Positions 6,674-8,288 of a DNA stretch of 8,288 nucleotides are shown here, piece by piece. The DNA is taken from contig QOAS01000118.1 in NCBI GenBank assembly GCA_003972855.1, forward strand, positions 1 to 8,288, in the 5' to 3' direction. Made by a program: the position numbers and the translations under genes. Every line of letters begins with the position of its first letter. Position 1 is the first letter of the stretch. The notes beneath the pieces were generated by a model. It saw nothing but the letters and a program-made list of their open reading frames with translations, made no database searches and had not been told where the DNA came from. Source of the DNA: Gammaproteobacteria bacterium. GTDB lineage: Bacteria; Aquificota; Aquificia; Aquificales; QOAS01.

Positions 6674-7433
6674 CGAAGTCCACAAAAGTGGTTAAATACT
6701 TCTCTATAATTCGGGCGCTAAGCCATCCCAAAGCGGGTGCCAGCAGGGCTACAATGGCAAAGTTAGCCATCATGTAAACGGGATAACCCGCAAAGAAGAT
6801 ATTGACATTTGGCACCAAACGGTTGGTCAAAGCCAAAATAAGGTTCACCAAAAGGTATACCGCAATAATGGGTAAAGCCATAGATAGGGCTATGGAAAAA
6901 ATTTTCACCAGCGTTAGGGTAAAAATTTGGTAGTTAAGCGTAAAGGGGTCAAAGGTGGTAACGGGAATGGTATCAAAGGAAAGTTTAAGTCCGTAAAAGC
7001 TTACCTCCAATCCTCCGAGGGCGAAAAATAAAAGTCCTCCCATAACCCTAAAGAGGTTTCCGAAAACCCCTATAATACCCTCTCCGGGAAGCATGAGGTT
7101 TGCCATAGCCAATCCCACGTGCAGGTTTACCAGTTCCCCCAAGGTTACAAAAAGTATGTAAAGAAGCCTAACGAAGAACCCCAAAATAAAACCGAGAAGA
7201 GCCTCTTTTGAAATGAGCAATAAAAGGTGATATTCGTTGGTAGGGATAACAATTTCCTTAGGCGGTGGTGAAAGGTATATAAAAACCCAAGAGAGGGCAA
7301 AAACCAAATGGGCTAAAAACAGATTGGGTAAAACTCCAAAGGTAAACATCGTTTGGGGTATAAGGAAGAATAAGACCCTAAAGTAGTAGAGAAAGTAAAG
7401 GTAAACCCAAAGGGGGTCTATATGAATGTTCAT
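6654..7433 (-). CDS. fliR: Flagellar biosynthetic protein FliR
   Basis: FliR (259 residues, normal length) is an integral membrane component of the flagellar type III export gate, with FliP and FliQ. Supporting features: a hydrophobic N-terminus with FRVLFFLIPQTMF (18-30), KEALLGFILGFFVRL (76-90), GELVNLHVGLAMANLMLPG (99-117) and the family-typical TNRLVPNVNIFFAGYPV (203-219). About six hydrophobic segments are visible. No other flagellar gene lies in the window. ATG 7433 is the first start after the TAA at 7494-7496 in this frame; the preceding bases (ATTTCCT) give no Shine-Dalgarno. The hairpin at 7445-7488 and a mobile element begin only about a dozen bases upstream, so the native leader of fliR may have been displaced. 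The 3' end overlaps the convergent hom-operon gene by 20 bases. Confidence 0.92.
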   Translation of the reverse strand: MNIHIDPLWVYLYFLYYFRVLFFLIPQTMFTFGVLPNLFLAHLVFALSWVFIYLSPPPKEIVIPTNEYHLLLLISKEALLGFILGFFVRLLYILFVTLGELVNLHVGLAMANLMLPGEGIIGVFGNLFRVMGGLLFFALGGLEVSFYGLKLSFDTIPVTTFDPFTLNYQIFTLTLVKIFSIALSMALPIIAVYLLVNLILALTNRLVPNVNIFFAGYPVYMMANFAIVALLAPALGWLSARIIEKYLTTFVDFVRSFPH

Positions 7434-7444
7434 AGGAAATAATT

Positions 7445-7488
7445 GTCGTTCGGGAACCCCGTATCTTAGATACGGGGAGGAGAACGAC
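7445..7488. repeat. Long two-tier hairpin, candidate left end of the TnpB element
   Basis: GTCGTTC (7445-7451) pairs with GAACGAC (7482-7488). Inside an internal loop, CCCCGTATC (7457-7465) pairs perfectly with GATACGGGG (7469-7477) around TTA. A further small stem CGCC-GTTA-GGCG lies at 7489-7500. Subterminal imperfect hairpins of this kind mark the ends of IS200/IS605-family elements. On the minus strand no T run follows, so an intrinsic terminator for the RHH gene is less likely. Exact element end not determined. Confidence 0.5.
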
Positions 7489-7493
7489 CGCCG

Positions 7494-7679
7494 TTAGGCG
7501 TTCTTTTGTTTTTCCTTTTTGTGCTTTGGTTTTAATTCCCCTTTTAAAGCCTTCTCCATACACTCTATCACAAATTGGTGGAAACTCTTGTAATCGTTTT
7601 CTATCAGCCACTTCCTAAATTCCTTCCAAAGTTGCTTTTCTATCCTTAGCGATGTTGTCGCATATTCTTTCTTTTGCAT
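7494..7679 (-). CDS. Small ribbon-helix-helix (Arc/CopG-like) protein, divergent from tnpB
   Basis: A 61-residue basic protein with the shape of a ribbon-helix-helix DNA-binding protein. It shows an N-terminal beta strand ATTSLRI (7-13), helix one with EKQLWKEFRKWLIEN (14-28), a turn at DYKS (29-32), helix two FHQFVIECMEKALKG (33-47) and a Lys-rich tail. Such proteins bind DNA as dimers through the paired strands, often as repressors. Its ATG is only 29 bases from the tnpB ATG on the opposite strand, so it could control tnpB and itself. It sits between the hairpin at 7445-7488 and tnpB and so appears to travel with the element. No Shine-Dalgarno is seen. The usual IS200/IS605 companion, a Y1 HUH transposase (TnpA), is not in the window. 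An antitoxin-like role is possible, but no toxin gene is adjacent. Confidence 0.65.
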   Translation of the reverse strand: MQKKEYATTSLRIEKQLWKEFRKWLIENDYKSFHQFVIECMEKALKGELKPKHKKEKQKNA

Positions 7680-7708
7680 AGTTGTATAATTATATAGTTA
7701 GGTAGGCA
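7680..7708. promoter_or_regulatory. 29-bp divergent spacer with overlapping symmetric -10 boxes
   Basis: TATAATTATA at 7685-7694 is a self-complementary stretch holding TATAAT on the plus strand (7685-7690) and on the minus strand (7694-7689). It could serve both tnpB and the RHH gene. Convincing -35 boxes, which would lie inside the opposing genes, were not found. GGTAGG at 7701-7706 may be a weak ribosome site for tnpB. Confidence 0.4.
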
Positions 7709-8288
7709 ATGCTAAGGAGAACACTAAAAGTTAGGCTATACCCAACGGGTCAGCAAAAACAGATACTTAAAGAACTCCAAATCCGATGTGCTAAACTCTG
7801 GAACAAGGCTAACTACTTTATCCGAAAGGAATACTTTAAAAGCGGAATTATCCTCTCTTATAACCAAGTCTATAACCTTCTTAAAAACTCTCCCGAATAC
7901 AAAGCATTGCCTACCGATATTGCGCAAGCGGTTCTCAAAAAATTAGCTGAAAGTTGGAATTCTTTTGAAGAGCTTAAAAAATTAAAAGAAGAAAACAAAC
8001 TCCCCAAACATATTAAAAAGGTTTCTCCTCCAAAATACTTTAAAGACAAGGAGACCAAACAAACTCTTCCTATGTCCGTTATTCCCATCCTCGCTCCTAA
8101 AAGCTACTCTTTGGGAGATTTTTTCTTTGATGTATTTGTTCCAAAAGACATTAAGCAAGCCTACAACATCAAAAAACGCTTAGTTATTTTGGCTACCTAC
8201 AAAATCCCTTATTCAAGCTACAAATTCAAAAGGGCGGAGATTATAAACAAAAACGGAAGGTGGTATTTCCACCGAAATATGGACATAC
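7709..8288 (+). CDS. tnpB: TnpB (IS200/IS605-type RNA-guided nuclease), N-terminal part, cut by window end
   Basis: 193 codons are visible with no stop. The opening MLRRTLKVRLYPTGQQKQIL and IRCAKLWNKANYFIRKEYF match the N-terminal recognition and wedge part of TnpB/OrfB proteins. NSFEELKKL (84-92) and the beta-rich stretch ending NGRWYFHRNMDI (182-193) lead towards the RuvC domain, whose first Asp should lie just past the window. TnpB is usually about 400 residues, so roughly half is present. TnpB is an omega-RNA-guided DNA nuclease that cuts at the empty donor site and helps the element persist. The omega-RNA and right end would lie beyond 8288. ATG 7709 was chosen because the family start (short strand, YPT, QK) follows at once. 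Whether the nuclease is active cannot be judged here. Confidence 0.88.
   Translation, partial: MLRRTLKVRLYPTGQQKQILKELQIRCAKLWNKANYFIRKEYFKSGIILSYNQVYNLLKNSPEYKALPTDIAQAVLKKLAESWNSFEELKKLKEENKLPKHIKKVSPPKYFKDKETKQTLPMSVIPILAPKSYSLGDFFFDVFVPKDIKQAYNIKKRLVILATYKIPYSSYKFKRAEIINKNGRWYFHRNMDI

Larger units (their letters stand above)
7445..8288 (+). mobile_element. Left part of an IS200/IS605-like (TnpB) element carrying an RHH gene
   Basis: Hairpin, RHH gene and tnpB together look like the left part of a TnpB-bearing transposable element inserted directly upstream of fliR. The left boundary is inferred from the hairpin and the nearby fliR start; the right end is outside. No TnpA gene is seen, so it may be a tnpB-only element moved in trans. 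Confidence 0.55.

Noticed and set aside
7489..7518. Plus-strand intrinsic terminator (CGCC-GTTA-GGCG followed by T-rich DNA)
   Set aside because: The T-rich bases encode the Lys-rich tail of the minus-strand RHH protein, and no plus-strand transcript is expected to arrive there.
7378..7611. Minus-strand open frame spanning the hairpin and parts of fliR and the RHH gene
   Set aside because: It overlaps two better supported genes in another frame and has no recognisable features.
7431..7679. RHH and FliR as one broken gene, since they share a reading frame
   Set aside because: The 20 codons between them look like translated hairpin DNA, both proteins are complete alone, and a shared frame has a one in three chance.
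7736..8088. Two minus-strand open frames at the right end
   Set aside because: Both are antisense to the uninterrupted TnpB coding frame.

Overview
The window looks like two pieces of DNA from different bacteria. From about position 800 to the right end, the genes resemble those of a thermophilic, motile member of the Aquificales. The best evidence is a thioredoxin-like [2Fe-2S] ferredoxin very close to the Aquifex aeolicus protein, next to trkH, homoserine dehydrogenase and fliR. Codon use there favours short runs of G and C such as ggggtt and accctt. The first roughly 790 bases are visibly richer in A and T. They hold a CvpA protein of Bacteroidota character and, divergent from it, the first ~50 codons of a GH3 (auxin-responsive promoter family) protein of the kind found in Bacteroidota. 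This start runs in frame into the C-terminal two thirds of a TrkA protein. The resulting 302-codon frame is therefore a hybrid, most simply a chimeric assembly or clone join near 780-806.

Layout, left to right: cvpA (minus); GH3-start::TrkA hybrid and trkH (plus, potassium uptake); a [2Fe-2S] ferredoxin (minus, tail to tail with trkH); a broken two-domain SagB-type nitroreductase (plus), with a frameshift, an internal loss and about 190 bp of palindrome-rich non-coding DNA between its halves; a hairpin-rich intergenic stretch of about 310 bp; hom, homoserine dehydrogenase with an ACT domain (plus, GTG start with a strong Shine-Dalgarno); a small membrane protein two bases after hom; fliR (minus), overlapping that gene tail to tail; and then the left part of a TnpB-bearing element. 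That element has a long hairpin, a small ribbon-helix-helix protein on the minus strand, and tnpB starting 29 bp away on the plus strand and cut by the window end.

The chromosomal genes have ordinary unrelated roles: ion uptake, electron transfer, threonine/methionine synthesis and flagellar export. The unusual parts are the hybrid frame, the pair of related inverted palindromic repeats flanking the second half of the dead nitroreductase, and the RHH/tnpB divergent pair. I see no tRNA, rRNA or CRISPR array, and no convincing new multi-gene system; the RHH/tnpB pair is the closest candidate.
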